A stretch of DNA of 48,046 nt from Thermus tenuipuniceus (GCF_002964845.1 NZ_PRDA01000033.1:1-48046); one strand, 5' to 3'; positions 1 through 8,734 are shown, numbered from the stretch's first letter. Notes: generated by a model from the sequence alone, not told the origin. A program made the numbers and translations.

Positions 1-11
1 ATAATGCAGAA

Positions 12-52
12 GGCCGCTATGATGCGTGTCAACATAGCGGCCACTATTTTTT
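12..52 (+). terminator. Rho-independent terminator of a gene left of the window
   Basis: A perfect 10-bp stem (12-21 pairing with 33-42) with an 11-base loop is followed by a run of six T (47-52). It would end a plus-strand transcript entering from the left; that gene is not in the window. Confidence 0.75.
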
Positions 53-60
53 CAGGCCTG

Positions 61-90
61 GGGGTGGGTGGCAACTTGGGTTATCCTAAG
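61..90 (+). repeat. Insertion-sequence end motif, copy 1
   Basis: The 17-base core GGTGGCAACTTGGGTTA (67-83) recurs in inverse orientation at 42043-42065 and 46994-47020. It shares the flank TATCCTAAG with the third copy and a GGGGTGGGT extension with the second. In the other two copies the motif lies just outside the 3' end of a transposase-like fragment, so this copy is probably the right end of an element whose body was to the left. The element family was not identified. Confidence 0.5.
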
Positions 91-179
91 GAGCCTGGTC
101 CGCGGTTGGGTAGTGTCGCTTATTTTGTGGGTTAAGCACGGAGGGGCGGATAGACCGGGAAGAGATACTTGAAGGTGAA

Positions 180-650
180 TTGGGGCGGGCGGGCGGCGGA
201 CCGGGTCCTTTTGGTGGGGTGGGGGTGAATGAGGAGGGCTACCGGGAGGTGCTGGCGGTGGAGCCGGCGGGCAGGGAGAGGAAGGAAGGGTGGCGCAACC
301 TGCTGAAGGGGCTTTTGGAGCGGGGGCTTCAGGGGGTGAGGCGGGTCATCTCGGACGACCACCCTTCCATCCGCCGGGCGGTGATGGCGAAGCTTCCCGG
401 GGCGGGGTGGCGGCGGTGCGTGGCTCAAGCGATGGGGCGGGGCTTGTGGAGCGCCGCTATGCTGGAGGGGCTTTTTCGGGAGGTGAAGCGGCGGAGCGGG
501 GTCGTGGGGGTGTTTCCCAACGAAGAGAGCCTGGCCGACCTGGCCACGGTGGTGATGCTCAGGGTCACGGAAGAGTGGGGGTTCAGGCGCCACATGGACA
601 TGACCCCGCTTTGGGCTGCGGAAGAGAAACCCACAAAAATCGCGACTTGA
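180..650 (+). pseudogene. IS256-family (Mutator-type) transposase relic
   Basis: The reading frame resembles IS256-family transposases: GVNEEGYREVL, then a segment around VISDDHPSIRRAVMAKLPGA that carries a DDE-type aspartate, then a C-terminal piece with REVKRRSGVVGVFPNE and the MDMTPLW tail. The N-terminal half is missing, and the protein jumps from WRRCVAQA straight to the C-terminal region, so about 100 residues including catalytic sequence have been deleted. About 156 codons remain of roughly 400. It cannot be active. A second relic starts immediately after the stop, showing repeated insertion at this point. Confidence 0.75.
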
Positions 651-651
651 T

Positions 652-850
652 TCGTGGAGTGGCTGCAACGGACTTTTAGGGAGGAGTTTTATACCCGAGC
701 TTTGCCCACGAGGGTGGGGGAGGTGCAGGCGGAGCTTGATACCTACCTGGACTACTACAACCGCAGGAGGCCCCCTTGGAGTTCTTGGCTAAGATACGGA
801 GGGAGTCGGTTCCCCAAGGTGTCTCAAATGTGGTGGCCGAATACACATGG
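652..850 (+). pseudogene. Integrase-core (IS481/IS3-type) transposase C-terminal relic
   Basis: The frame starting near 654 gives RTFREEFYTRALPTRV and LDTYLDYYNRRRPP, the typical end of an rve-type integrase core. The expected continuation (EFLAKIRRES, then SNVVAEY) is found in a different frame from about 780 to 849, so bases have been lost near 770. Only the C-terminal quarter survives. It abuts the IS256 relic on its left and the TAXI receptor gene on its right, so it lies just ahead of that gene's ribosome site. Confidence 0.65.
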
Positions 851-903
851 TTGCGCTCCGGCCTGGCAGCGTGTATCCTCTGGGCGTACCTCGGAGGTGG
901 GCC

Positions 904-1884
904 ATGCGTTGGCTGGTCGTAGCCTTTTTGTGGGGGATAGCCCTGGCGCAGAAGCCCCAGGTGCTCATCGGTACTGGAGGTGTGGGAGGGGTCTACTTTT
1001 ACTACGGCACCGCGGTGGCGGAACTCTTCAACAAAGCGGGGGTGGTCCAGGCCCAGGCCATGCAGTCCGGGGGCTCCATCGAAAACCTCATGCTCCTCAG
1101 GGACCGCACGGACCCGGCGAAGGGCGTTTATTACTGCGGTACCGTGCTTCCGGATGCCGCTCTTATGGCCTACCAGGGGGAGGAGCGTTTCCAAGGGAAG
1201 CCTGCCCCCGTGAGGATTCTCTTCACCATGTACCCCAACTACTTTCACGTGGTAACCACGGAGGACAGCGGCATCCGCGTCCTTCAGGACCTGCGGGGCA
1301 AGAGGGTGTCCACGGAGGTGGCGGGAGGCATCATCGAGTACGAGGCCCGGACCCTGATGGGAGCCGCTATCCCCGGGTTCGATCCCAAGGTCCACTTCGC
1401 CAAGTGGGAGCGGGTACGGGTGGCCGAAAGCGCCCAGATGCTTTCGGAGGGCAATCTGGACGCCTTTTTCTGGTCTGGAGGGCTACCCACGGGGAGCATC
1501 CTGGAGCTTGCGGGTAGCCTGGCCCGTAAGGGGAAGCGGCTTTTCCTCGTGCCCTTGCTGAAGGAAAGCACCCCGGTGCAGGTGCTCATGCGCCGCTTCC
1601 CTGGGGTGGTGGACACCGGGGTCATCCCCAAAGGCATCTACAATACGCGCTACGACACGCCCACCTTGACCTTCTGGAACGCCTTTGTATGCCCAGCCAG
1701 CCTTCCTGAGGAGACAGCCTACGCTATGGTCAAGGCGGTCTTTGAAAACCTGCAGAGCCTCTACGCCGCCGTGGCCCCGGCCCGGGACACCACCTTGGAG
1801 AACGCGGTGCGCTCCCGGGGGGGTAGAGTGCCCTACCACGAGGGGGCGGTCCGCTATTTCCGGGAGCGGGGGGTGTGGCGCTAA
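904..1884 (+). CDS. TAXI-family TRAP transporter solute-binding protein
   Basis: A 326-residue periplasmic receptor. A Sec signal peptide (MRWLVVAFLWGIALAQ) is followed by the family's N-terminal signature IGTGGVGGVYFYYG and the ...AMQSGGSIENL... segment of TAXI receptors. The ATG at 904 is chosen because GGAGGTGGG lies just before it and the signal peptide begins there; an upstream in-frame start adds only residues without signal character. TAXI receptors normally act with a fused DctQM permease, but none is nearby: the gene is flanked by transposase relics on the left and a convergent operon on the right. The TRAP permease at 3415-5198 has its own DctP receptor. Ligand unknown; TAXI members often bind small carboxylates or amino acids such as glutamate. 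Confidence 0.9.
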   Translation: MRWLVVAFLWGIALAQKPQVLIGTGGVGGVYFYYGTAVAELFNKAGVVQAQAMQSGGSIENLMLLRDRTDPAKGVYYCGTVLPDAALMAYQGEERFQGKPAPVRILFTMYPNYFHVVTTEDSGIRVLQDLRGKRVSTEVAGGIIEYEARTLMGAAIPGFDPKVHFAKWERVRVAESAQMLSEGNLDAFFWSGGLPTGSILELAGSLARKGKRLFLVPLLKESTPVQVLMRRFPGVVDTGVIPKGIYNTRYDTPTLTFWNAFVCPASLPEETAYAMVKAVFENLQSLYAAVAPARDTTLENAVRSRGGRVPYHEGAVRYFRERGVWR

Positions 1885-1920
1885 GTACCCCGTCGTGGCT
1901 TGGGCCACGACGGGGACCCC
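1881..1920. repeat. Hairpin repeat element, copy 1
   Basis: A perfect 12-bp stem (1888-1899 with 1904-1915; CCCCGTCGTGGC) with a TTGG loop begins 3 bases after the TAXI stop codon. The same element in the context CGCTAAGTACCCCGT lies at 42527-42565. There is no T run, so it is not a standard terminator, although it could stabilise 3' ends or limit read-through between the convergent genes here. Confidence 0.75.
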
Positions 1921-1954
1921 AGAAAGACTTTGGGCATCGCCTATGCATCGGCAC

Positions 1955-2707
1955 CTAGAAGGCTCGGATCTCCACCCCGGCTTCCTCCAAAGCCCTCCGC
2001 ACCGCCCGTACCAACTCGGGGCCCCGGGGGTTGTCCCCGTGGATGCAAAGGGTCTCCGCCCGCACCGCCACTTCCCCGCCATCCAGGGCCTCCACCTTGC
2101 CTTCCAGGACCATCCTCAGGGCCCTGCGGGCGGCCTCTTCGGGATCGGTGATCCAGCTTCCCGGCAGAGAGCGGGGGGCGAGCTGGCCATTTTGCAGGTA
2201 GGCCCTTTCGGGAAAGGCCTCGAGGACCACCCTTAGGCCCGCTTTTCTGGCCTCCTCCTCGTACACGGTGCCGGGAAGCACCACCAAGGGCACCTCCGGG
2301 TCAAAGGCCTTCACCGCCTCGGCGATGGCCCGAGCGGTTTCCCGGTCCCGGCAGGCCTTGAGGTAGAGGGCCCCATGGGGCTTCACGTGGTGGAGCCTGA
2401 GGCCCTCCGCCCTTAGGAAGGCGTGGAGGGCCCCGATCTGGTAGAGCACGTCCGCATACACCTCCTCGGGGCTTAAGGCCATCTCCCGGCGGCCAAAGCC
2501 CACCAGATCAGGAAAGCCCGGATGGGCCCCCACCGCCACCCCATGGGCCTTGGCCAGGGCTACCGCCTCCCGCATCCGGCTTGGGCTTCCCCCGTGGAAG
2601 CCGCAGGCCAGGTTGACGGAGGTCACCAGGGGGAAGATCTCCTGGTCGTGACCGTAGGTGAAGGCCCCGTAGGATTCTCCGGCATCGGCGTTGAGGTCTA
2701 TGAACAT
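1955..2707 (-). CDS. pxpA: LamB/YcsF family protein, 5-oxoprolinase subunit A-like
   Basis: A 250-residue cytoplasmic protein with the family opening MFIDLNADAGESYG and the segments VNLACGFHGG and HPGFPDLVGFGRR that build the active-site barrel. The length matches the family (about 250). PxpA works with PxpB and PxpC in ATP-dependent opening of 5-oxoproline to glutamate. Neither partner is present in this window, so the protein may act with unlinked partners or on another cyclic amide. The start at 2707 follows AAGGGGGTGG. It is the last gene of the long minus-strand directon, 10 bases behind the metallo-beta-lactamase gene, and converges on the TAXI gene. Confidence 0.9.
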   Translation of the reverse strand: MFIDLNADAGESYGAFTYGHDQEIFPLVTSVNLACGFHGGSPSRMREAVALAKAHGVAVGAHPGFPDLVGFGRREMALSPEEVYADVLYQIGALHAFLRAEGLRLHHVKPHGALYLKACRDRETARAIAEAVKAFDPEVPLVVLPGTVYEEEARKAGLRVVLEAFPERAYLQNGQLAPRSLPGSWITDPEEAARRALRMVLEGKVEALDGGEVAVRAETLCIHGDNPRGPELVRAVRRALEEAGVEIRAF

Positions 2708-2717
2708 GGCCACCCCC

Positions 2718-3413
2718 TTACAGGGAAAGCTTAACCTCCCTTCCCCCATAGAAGAAGCCCAGCTCGGCCTGGGTTTCCGCCACAAAGGTGTTTCCCTTAC
2801 GCACCAAAGGGACATCGTGCCCGGGGAGGATGCGCGGGCATTGCAGGATGCGCCCCCGTGTTTCCAGGGCTAGCTGGGGGTTCCAACAGGGGGGCGCAGG
2901 AGGGCCTTCCAGATCGAAGCGGCTCTTGAGCGCATCGCTCACCAAGGTTCCCACACCTTCTACCTCGAGGCCCAAAAGACCTGGGGTGTGCCCGGGCAGG
3001 TGAAGAAGACGGAGCCCTGGGAGAAGTTCTTCCTCCCCCTCGGTTACCTCGCGAATCCGCATTTGGTCCAGGAGGGGAAGAAGGGTGTAGAGGCAGGCGG
3101 GATCCTCGAGGGGATTTCGGGCTATCCTCTTTGCGTGTGTCCACTCCAGCTTGTGCAGAACGATCTCTGCCTGAGGGAAGAGGTCCACGTTGGCCGCGTG
3201 ATCAAAATGGAGATGGCTTACCACCACGACCTCCACCCTCTCTGGGGGTATGCCTAGGTCTTTGAGGCGGTGATAAAGCCCCTCCCTTTCGCCGAAACCC
3301 AGGGTGTCGTAGAGAACCGTCCTGGATGCCAGGATCACGTAGGCGCTGGAGGCACCCAGGTAGCCGCGGTGGGTTCTTCCGGGAAAACCTGTCCACAAAG
3401 GGATGACCTGCAT
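2718..3413 (-). CDS. MBL-fold metallo-hydrolase, lactonase-like
   Basis: A 231-residue protein with the dinuclear-metal motif HLHFDH (residues 67-72), H142 in LPGHTPG, D160 in LVSDALK and a late GHD. The layout matches the N-acyl-homoserine-lactonase/glyoxalase II branch of the metallo-beta-lactamase fold. There is no signal peptide, so it is probably cytoplasmic. It starts immediately after the TRAP large permease stop and precedes pxpA, so it is expected to act on the imported TRAP substrate or a cyclic product of it. Opening a lactone or related ring would suit the neighbouring ring-opening hydrolases; this is inference from context. Confidence 0.85.
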   Translation of the reverse strand: MQVIPLWTGFPGRTHRGYLGASSAYVILASRTVLYDTLGFGEREGLYHRLKDLGIPPERVEVVVVSHLHFDHAANVDLFPQAEIVLHKLEWTHAKRIARNPLEDPACLYTLLPLLDQMRIREVTEGEEELLPGLRLLHLPGHTPGLLGLEVEGVGTLVSDALKSRFDLEGPPAPPCWNPQLALETRGRILQCPRILPGHDVPLVRKGNTFVAETQAELGFFYGGREVKLSL

Positions 3414-3414
3414 G

Positions 3415-4716
3415 TTATCCCCCGGTCATGGTTCGGGGTAGCCACGTGGCCATTTCCGGGAACAGCATGAGGAGAACCACCATGAGAAGCAGCACCCCCA
3501 TGAAGGGAAGGGCATAGCGAGCGATGTGGAAGAGGTCCTCCCCGGTTAAGGACTGGATGACGAAAAGGTTGAAGCCCACGGGGGGAGTGATCTGGGCCAG
3601 TTCCACCATGATCACCAGATACACGCCGAACCACAAGGGGTCCACCCCGATGGCCTTCACCACGGGAAGGATCACGCTGATGGTGAGGACCACGATGGAG
3701 ATCCCATCTAGAAACCACCCGAGAACGATGTAAACCAGGCTCAAGAAGAAGACGAGGGCCACGGGGGTGATCCCCGCCTCCACCGCCCAGGCGGCCAAGG
3801 CCCTGGGGATGCCGGTGAACCCCATGGCCAGGGTCAGGACCCCGGCCCCGGCCAGGATCAGGCCGATCATGCTGGTGGTGCGTATGGCCCCCATCAAGCT
3901 TTCAAAGAACATCCTGGGGGATAGCTCCCGGTTTAGCCCCGCCAGGAGGAGGGACCCCGCTACCCCTATGGCCGCCGCCTCCGTGGGGGTGGCTACCCCC
4001 AGGTAGATGGAGCCCAGGACCAGGAGGATGAGGAAAAGCACGGGGAAAACGGATAGAAGGCCGACCAAGCTTTGGCGCAGGGGCTTCCGGGGTTCCCGAG
4101 GTAGTTGGTGGCGATAGAGGAGGGCCAGAAGGGCCACCAGGAGCATGAAGAGCAAGGTTAAAACCACTCCTGGCACCACTCCAGCCATGAAAAGCCGGGC
4201 TACGGAAACCTCGGCCATGACCCCGTAGACGATCATGATGACGCTGGGGGGGATGAGGAAGCCTAGGGTTCCAGCCCCGGCCAAGGAGCCCAAGGCCAGG
4301 GGCTTGGGGTAGCCGCGGCGCAACAGCTCGGGCAGGGTAAACCGGCCCACGGTGGCGGTGGTGGCAGCGGAGGATCCGATGACGGCGGCGAAGAGGGCGC
4401 TGGCCACCACGTTCACGTGGAGAAGCCCCCCAGGAAGGCGGGAGAGAAGGGGGCTAAGCCCCTGGAAGAGCCCCTGGGCCAGCCTTGATCGGTAGAGGAT
4501 TTCTCCCATCCAGACGAAGAGGGGCAGGGCTGCCAGGCTCCAGCCCGAGGTGCTGGTCCAAAGGGCGCTGGCCAGGTTGGGGCCAGTTGGGGCGGAGGTG
4601 AAGAAGGCAAGGGCTGCTAGGCCCACCAAGAGGAGGGCCAGGCCCACGTAGACCCCCAGGGCCAAGAGGGTGAAGAGGAGTAGGACCAAGAGGAGGCCCA
4701 CTTCCAAGAGGCTCAC
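3415..4716 (-). CDS. dctM: TRAP transporter large permease (DctM)
   Basis: A 433-residue, strongly hydrophobic protein with about 12 membrane segments. It has the DctM signature stretches GSSAATTATVGRFTLPEL and LIPPSVIMIVYGVMAE, and the C-terminal ...ELAQITPPVGFNLFVIQ... segment. It drives secondary uptake of an organic acid together with the small permease and the periplasmic receptor. Its start overlaps the dctQ stop by 4 bases (ATGA), so translation is likely coupled. Confidence 0.95.
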   Translation of the reverse strand: MSLLEVGLLLVLLLFTLLALGVYVGLALLLVGLAALAFFTSAPTGPNLASALWTSTSGWSLAALPLFVWMGEILYRSRLAQGLFQGLSPLLSRLPGGLLHVNVVASALFAAVIGSSAATTATVGRFTLPELLRRGYPKPLALGSLAGAGTLGFLIPPSVIMIVYGVMAEVSVARLFMAGVVPGVVLTLLFMLLVALLALLYRHQLPREPRKPLRQSLVGLLSVFPVLFLILLVLGSIYLGVATPTEAAAIGVAGSLLLAGLNRELSPRMFFESLMGAIRTTSMIGLILAGAGVLTLAMGFTGIPRALAAWAVEAGITPVALVFFLSLVYIVLGWFLDGISIVVLTISVILPVVKAIGVDPLWFGVYLVIMVELAQITPPVGFNLFVIQSLTGEDLFHIARYALPFMGVLLLMVVLLMLFPEMATWLPRTMTGG

Positions 4717-5198
4717 GGGCGCACCCCCTTCAGGGCTTGCAGGAAGGCCTCGAGGAGGGCCAGGGCGAAGATGCTGAGGCCCACTGCCAGGAAGCTTTGG
4801 GGTAGCCAGAGGGGAAGGGGGAGAAGCCCTGGGGCCAGGTCTCCGTAGCGGAAGCTCTCCGCCACCCTAAGCCAGGCTTGAACGGAAGCATAAAGGGAGG
4901 TTAGGAATCCGAGCCCCAGGGCGAAGGTTTCCAGCGGGCGACGGGTTCTGGGGGGAAGCTTTTGCAAGAGAAGCCGCATCTGGATGTGCCCCCCAGCCCT
5001 CAGGGTGGGAGCAAGGCCCATGAAGATGAGCCCGGCGGTGGCGAAGCCGGCCATCTCCAGGGCCGAGGGCACCACGAAGCCCAGGTACCGCCCCACCACC
5101 TGGGCCAGGATCACCAGGAGGATAAAGAGGCCCATGAGGGCGGCCAGGAACTCCGCCAGGCGAAAGGCCACCCCCAGGGCCTTTTCCAGGAGGCTCAT
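4713..5198 (-). CDS. dctQ: TRAP transporter small permease (DctQ)
   Basis: A 161-residue membrane protein with four predicted helices and the DctQ pattern LVILAQVVGRYLGF followed by PSALEMAGFATAGLIFMGLAP. The ATG at 5198 overlaps the stop of the receptor gene by 4 bases; a longer in-frame start would extend into dctP and adds non-membrane sequence. It is part of the DctP-DctQ-DctM complex in the inner membrane. Confidence 0.93.
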   Translation of the reverse strand: MSLLEKALGVAFRLAEFLAALMGLFILLVILAQVVGRYLGFVVPSALEMAGFATAGLIFMGLAPTLRAGGHIQMRLLLQKLPPRTRRPLETFALGLGFLTSLYASVQAWLRVAESFRYGDLAPGLLPLPLWLPQSFLAVGLSIFALALLEAFLQALKGVRP

Positions 5199-6151
5199 CG
5201 CCCCAGGTACTGGCGGTAGACCTTCACCCCTGTGGCCCCCACCTGTCGCTGCCACTCCAGGATCATGGTCTGGCCTACCTTCTTGAGGTCGGCCATGAGG
5301 GCGGGGGAGGGCTTTATTACCTGCATGCCCTTGGCGGCCAGGGTCTGGATGGCCTTTTCCTCCTGCTCCTGGCTCAGCCGCCAGCCCCGCTCCTCCGCCC
5401 GCCGGGCGGCCTGAAGGAGGGCCTCCCGGTCTTGGGCCGAGAGGCTTTCAAAGGCCCGCCGCCCGATCACCACCATGTTCTTAGGGATCCAGGCCTTGAG
5501 GTCGTAGAAGTAGCGGGCGAAGTCCCAGGCCTGGCTGTCCACCCCGGTCACGGGGGAGGTGATCATGGCCTCCACGATCCCGGTGGCGAAGGCCTGGGGA
5601 ATGTCCGCGGCCTCCACCTGCACGGGTTGCATGCCGAGGAGCTCCGCCAACCGGGCGGTGGCGGGGTTGTAGGCCCTAAAGCGCACGCCCTTAAGGTCCT
5701 GGCCGGTGTTCACCGGGCGCTTGGTGTAAAGGCCTTGGGGCGGCCAGGGAACGGCGTAGAGGAAGACCACGCCCCTTTGGGCCAGCCACCGCTCCACCTC
5801 AGGGCGCTGGGCCTGGTAAAGCCTACGGGCTTCCTCGTAACTGGTGGCCACGAAGGGGATGGAGTCCAGGTTGAAGAGGGGATTCTCGTTGGCCAGGAGG
5901 GACATGAGCACCTCCCCCATCTGCACCTGCCCGTTCCTCACCGCGGGCAGGATCTGGGGGTGGGGGAAGAGGGAGCCCCCAGGGTGGACGGTGATCTTGA
6001 GCCGGCCTCCCGTGGCCTCCTCCACTTCCTTGGCGAACTGCTGAATGTTTTGCGTGTGGAAGTTGGCCGGGGGATACGGGGTGGCCATGTTCCAGGTCTG
6101 GGCCTGGGCTACAAGGGCCAAGAGGAAAAGCCAGGAAAGGAGCTTACGCAT
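5195..6151 (-). CDS. dctP: TRAP transporter substrate-binding protein (DctP)
   Basis: A 318-residue receptor with a signal peptide (MRKLLSWLFLLALVAQAQ) and the DctP family features ATPYPPANFHTQNI, LFNLDSIPFVATSYEEA and the conserved arginine region LKGVRFRAYNP, which in characterised members pairs with the ligand carboxylate. The second ATG (6151) is chosen because GGAGGTG lies 7 bases upstream of it but only 1 base from the ATG at 6157. It is the first gene of the TRAP cassette, about 24 bases behind the taurine/nitrate-type receptor gene. Confidence 0.92.
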   Translation of the reverse strand: MRKLLSWLFLLALVAQAQTWNMATPYPPANFHTQNIQQFAKEVEEATGGRLKITVHPGGSLFPHPQILPAVRNGQVQMGEVLMSLLANENPLFNLDSIPFVATSYEEARRLYQAQRPEVERWLAQRGVVFLYAVPWPPQGLYTKRPVNTGQDLKGVRFRAYNPATARLAELLGMQPVQVEAADIPQAFATGIVEAMITSPVTGVDSQAWDFARYFYDLKAWIPKNMVVIGRRAFESLSAQDREALLQAARRAEERGWRLSQEQEEKAIQTLAAKGMQVIKPSPALMADLKKVGQTMILEWQRQVGATGVKVYRQYLGR

Positions 6152-6175
6152 AACCATACACCTCCAAGGATTATG

Positions 6176-7186
6176 TTACCGCTTAGGCACCCGGTCCACG
6201 AACTCATTGGTGTACGTGCGCTTGAGATCGATCCGGGCCCGGGCCACATTGGGGTCAAAGGCGGAGAGCACGGTGAGGGGCCTTAGGGGAGCGGTGTCGC
6301 TGAAGCGGCCTGTGGGGGAGAAGGACTCCAGGGAGTTCCGGAGCACCTTCAGGTAGAGGGCCCGGTCCCCCAGGAAGTACTCCTCGGGGAGGACGGCGGC
6401 GATCTCCTCGGGGGTTTTGCCCTGCATCCACCGCAGGCCCCGCACCATGGCGTTCACCAGGCGCTGGGCGGTCTCGGGGTTCTTTTCCAGCCAGGCCCGG
6501 GTGGTGTAGAGGACGGCGGCAGGGTACTCCCCACCCAGTACCTCCCGGGTACCCCGAGTGGAGCGGCTGTCCGCCAGGACCTTGAGGAGGCCCCGCTCCT
6601 CCAGGAGGGTGATGGCGGGTTCCACGTTGGAGATGGCGTCCACCTGGCGGTTTTGCACCGCGGCCACCGCTTGGGCCCCCACGGAAACCCCGATCACGGA
6701 CACATCCGTGGGCTTAAGCCCGTTTTTCACCAGGAGGTAGTTGAGGAAGAAATGGGTGGAGCTCCCTGGGGCGGTAACCCCCACCTTCCGCCCCTTAAGG
6801 TCGGCCACGCCCTTAACCTGGTCCGCTAGGTCCGCGCGCACCCCTAGGACGATGGCGGGGTACCGCCCCACCTGTACGAAGGCCACGATGTCCCGGCCCT
6901 GGGCCTGCATCTGGATGGTGTGGTCGTAGAAGCCCATCACCACCTCCACGCTGCCCCCGATGAGGGCCTGGAGGGCCCTCGAGCCCGCCTGCAGGTCCTG
7001 GATCACCACGTCCAGGCCTTCTTCCTTGAAGTATCCCAGGCGCTCCACCACGGTGAGGGGCAGGTAGACCACCGCGGTCTTCCCCCCCACCCCCAGGACC
7101 ACCCGCTTGGGGCTGGCCTGGGCCTCCGCCAGGGGCGCCACCACCGCCAACAGGCCTATCAACGCCGCTACCGCTTTTCTTCCCAT
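6176..7186 (-). CDS. ABC transporter substrate-binding protein, NitT/TauT/SsuA type
   Basis: A 336-residue periplasmic protein with a signal peptide ending near APLAEAQA. The fold pattern is that of NMT1/THI5-like, taurine- and sulfonate-type receptors: YLPLTVVERLGYFKEEGLDV, LIGGSVEVVMGFYDH and the GSSTHFFLNYLLVKNG segment. The start is preceded by GGAAAGGAGGGAGC. It sits directly downstream of its permease and ATPase genes. The ligand cannot be read from the sequence; relatives bind sulfonates, nitrate, aromatic acids, riboflavin or pyrimidine precursors. Confidence 0.9.
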   Translation of the reverse strand: MGRKAVAALIGLLAVVAPLAEAQASPKRVVLGVGGKTAVVYLPLTVVERLGYFKEEGLDVVIQDLQAGSRALQALIGGSVEVVMGFYDHTIQMQAQGRDIVAFVQVGRYPAIVLGVRADLADQVKGVADLKGRKVGVTAPGSSTHFFLNYLLVKNGLKPTDVSVIGVSVGAQAVAAVQNRQVDAISNVEPAITLLEERGLLKVLADSRSTRGTREVLGGEYPAAVLYTTRAWLEKNPETAQRLVNAMVRGLRWMQGKTPEEIAAVLPEEYFLGDRALYLKVLRNSLESFSPTGRFSDTAPLRPLTVLSAFDPNVARARIDLKRTYTNEFVDRVPKR

Positions 7187-7200
7187 GCTCCCTCCTTTCC

Positions 7201-7974
7201 CTAGCCTTGAGCTCCCTCCGCCTTGGGGCGCCAGTGGACCAGCCGCCTTTCCACCTGGCCCACCAAGGCGTCCAGGACCAGCACGAAGACCATGAGGACC
7301 ACCATCCCGGCGAAGACCCCGGTGGTGTCAAAGACCCCTTCCGCCTGGGCGATGAGGTAGCCCAGACCCGCGGCGCTCCCCAGGTACTCCCCCACCACCG
7401 CCCCGATGACGGCAAAGCCGATGGAGGTGCGCAAGGAGCTGAAGATCCAGCTGGCGGCCGCGGGCAGGTAGACGTGGCGGAGCAGGTGGCCTTGCCCCGC
7501 CCCAAGGAGCCTGGCGTTTTGCAGCACCACGGGGCTCACCTCCTTGACCCCCTGGTAGGTGTTGAAGAAGGCCACGAAGAAGACCAGGGTGATGCCCAGG
7601 GCCACCTTGGAGAGCACCCCCAGGCCAAACCAGAGGGTGAAGATGGGGGCCAGGACCACCCGGGGGATGGCGTTCAGAGCTTTGATGTAGGGGTCCAGGA
7701 CCGCGGCCGCGCTGGGGGCCAAGGCCAGCCAAAGCCCCAGGGCCACCCCGAGAAGGGTGCCGAAGAGGAAAGCCAGGAGCATCTCCAGGGTGGTCACGTA
7801 GAGGTGGGGGTAAACCTCCCCGGTGCTGAACCACCGCCAGATCCGCTGGCCGATGTCCGAGGGCTTAGAGAAGAAGAAGGGGTCTATGCGGCCGGTCCTC
7901 GAGGCCCACTCCCACCAGGCGAGGAAGAGGAGGAGCAACCCCACCTGCCAAAGCCGTAGCCTAAGCCCCCGCAT
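7201..7974 (-). CDS. ABC transporter permease, SsuC/TauC type
   Basis: A 257-residue inner-membrane protein with about six helices. The cytoplasmic loop that docks to the ATPase reads LNAIPRVVLAPIFTLWFG, followed by the EAA-like motif near NARLLGAGQGHLLRHVYLPA. Its start lies inside the end of the ATPase gene (14-base overlap), so the two are translated together. It partners the receptor at 6176. Confidence 0.93.
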   Translation of the reverse strand: MRGLRLRLWQVGLLLLFLAWWEWASRTGRIDPFFFSKPSDIGQRIWRWFSTGEVYPHLYVTTLEMLLAFLFGTLLGVALGLWLALAPSAAAVLDPYIKALNAIPRVVLAPIFTLWFGLGVLSKVALGITLVFFVAFFNTYQGVKEVSPVVLQNARLLGAGQGHLLRHVYLPAAASWIFSSLRTSIGFAVIGAVVGEYLGSAAGLGYLIAQAEGVFDTTGVFAGMVVLMVFVLVLDALVGQVERRLVHWRPKAEGAQG

Positions 7975-8734
7975 GGGCCCGCATCACCTCCCCCCTTAGG
8001 AGCTCCCAGATCTCCCGGTGCAGCCGCAAGAACTCCGGGGTGAGCCGGATCTCCGCCACATCCCGGGGTCGGGGGAGGGGGATGGGAAACTCCCCGATGA
8101 CCCGGGAGCGGGGCCCCGCCGACATGACCACCACCCGGTCGGAAAGGGCGATGGCCTCCTCCAGGTCGTGGGTCACGAAGAGGACGGTTTTCCGGTCCTC
8201 CTGCCAGAGCCTGAGGAGCTCGTTTTCCATGAGCTGCCGGGTCTGCACGTCCAGGGCGGAAAAGGGCTCGTCCATGAGGAGGAGCCTGGGGTTGGCGATG
8301 AGCACCTGGGCCAGCCCCACCCGCTTGCGCATCCCCCCGGAAAGCTGGTGGGGGTAGTGGTGGGGAAAGCGCCCGAGCCCCACCTTCTCCAGCCAACTCC
8401 GCGCCCTTTCCCGGGCCTCCCTCCAGGGGGTGCCCCGGAAGACCAAGGGCAGGGCCACGTTGTCCAAGGCGGTCTTCCAGGGGAGGATGGCGTCCTGCTG
8501 GAAGAGGTAGCCTGCGGCCGGGTTCAGGCCCCTAAGGGGTTTCCCTTCCAGGAGGACCTCCCCATGGGAGGGGGCCAGGAGCCCTGCCGCCACGTTGAGG
8601 AGGGTGCTCTTGCCGCAGCCCGTGGGGCCCACCAGGCTCACGAACTCCCCTGGGGCCAGACGGAGGCTTACCCCTTCCACGGCCACGTAGGGGCCAAAGG
8701 CCACAGAGACCTGCCTAAATTCCAGAAAGCTCAT
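7961..8734 (-). CDS. ABC transporter ATP-binding protein, SsuB/TauB type
   Basis: A 257-residue ATPase: Walker A GPTGCGKST (36-44), Q-loop LFQQDAILPW, signature LSGGM (131-135), Walker B LLLMDEP (151-157) and the switch histidine in VTHDLEEA. The length and the GCGKST variant fit the nitrate/sulfonate subfamily. The start overlaps the stop of the AhpD-like gene by 4 bases (ATGA). Confidence 0.95.
   Translation of the reverse strand: MSFLEFRQVSVAFGPYVAVEGVSLRLAPGEFVSLVGPTGCGKSTLLNVAAGLLAPSHGEVLLEGKPLRGLNPAAGYLFQQDAILPWKTALDNVALPLVFRGTPWREARERARSWLEKVGLGRFPHHYPHQLSGGMRKRVGLAQVLIANPRLLLMDEPFSALDVQTRQLMENELLRLWQEDRKTVLFVTHDLEEAIALSDRVVVMSAGPRSRVIGEFPIPLPRPRDVAEIRLTPEFLRLHREIWELLRGEVMRAHAGA

Noticed and set aside
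1888-1915. Hairpin repeat considered as a CRISPR repeat
   Set aside because: Only two copies 40 kb apart, no regular spacers and no cas genes in the window; the stem does not match Thermus CRISPR repeats I know.
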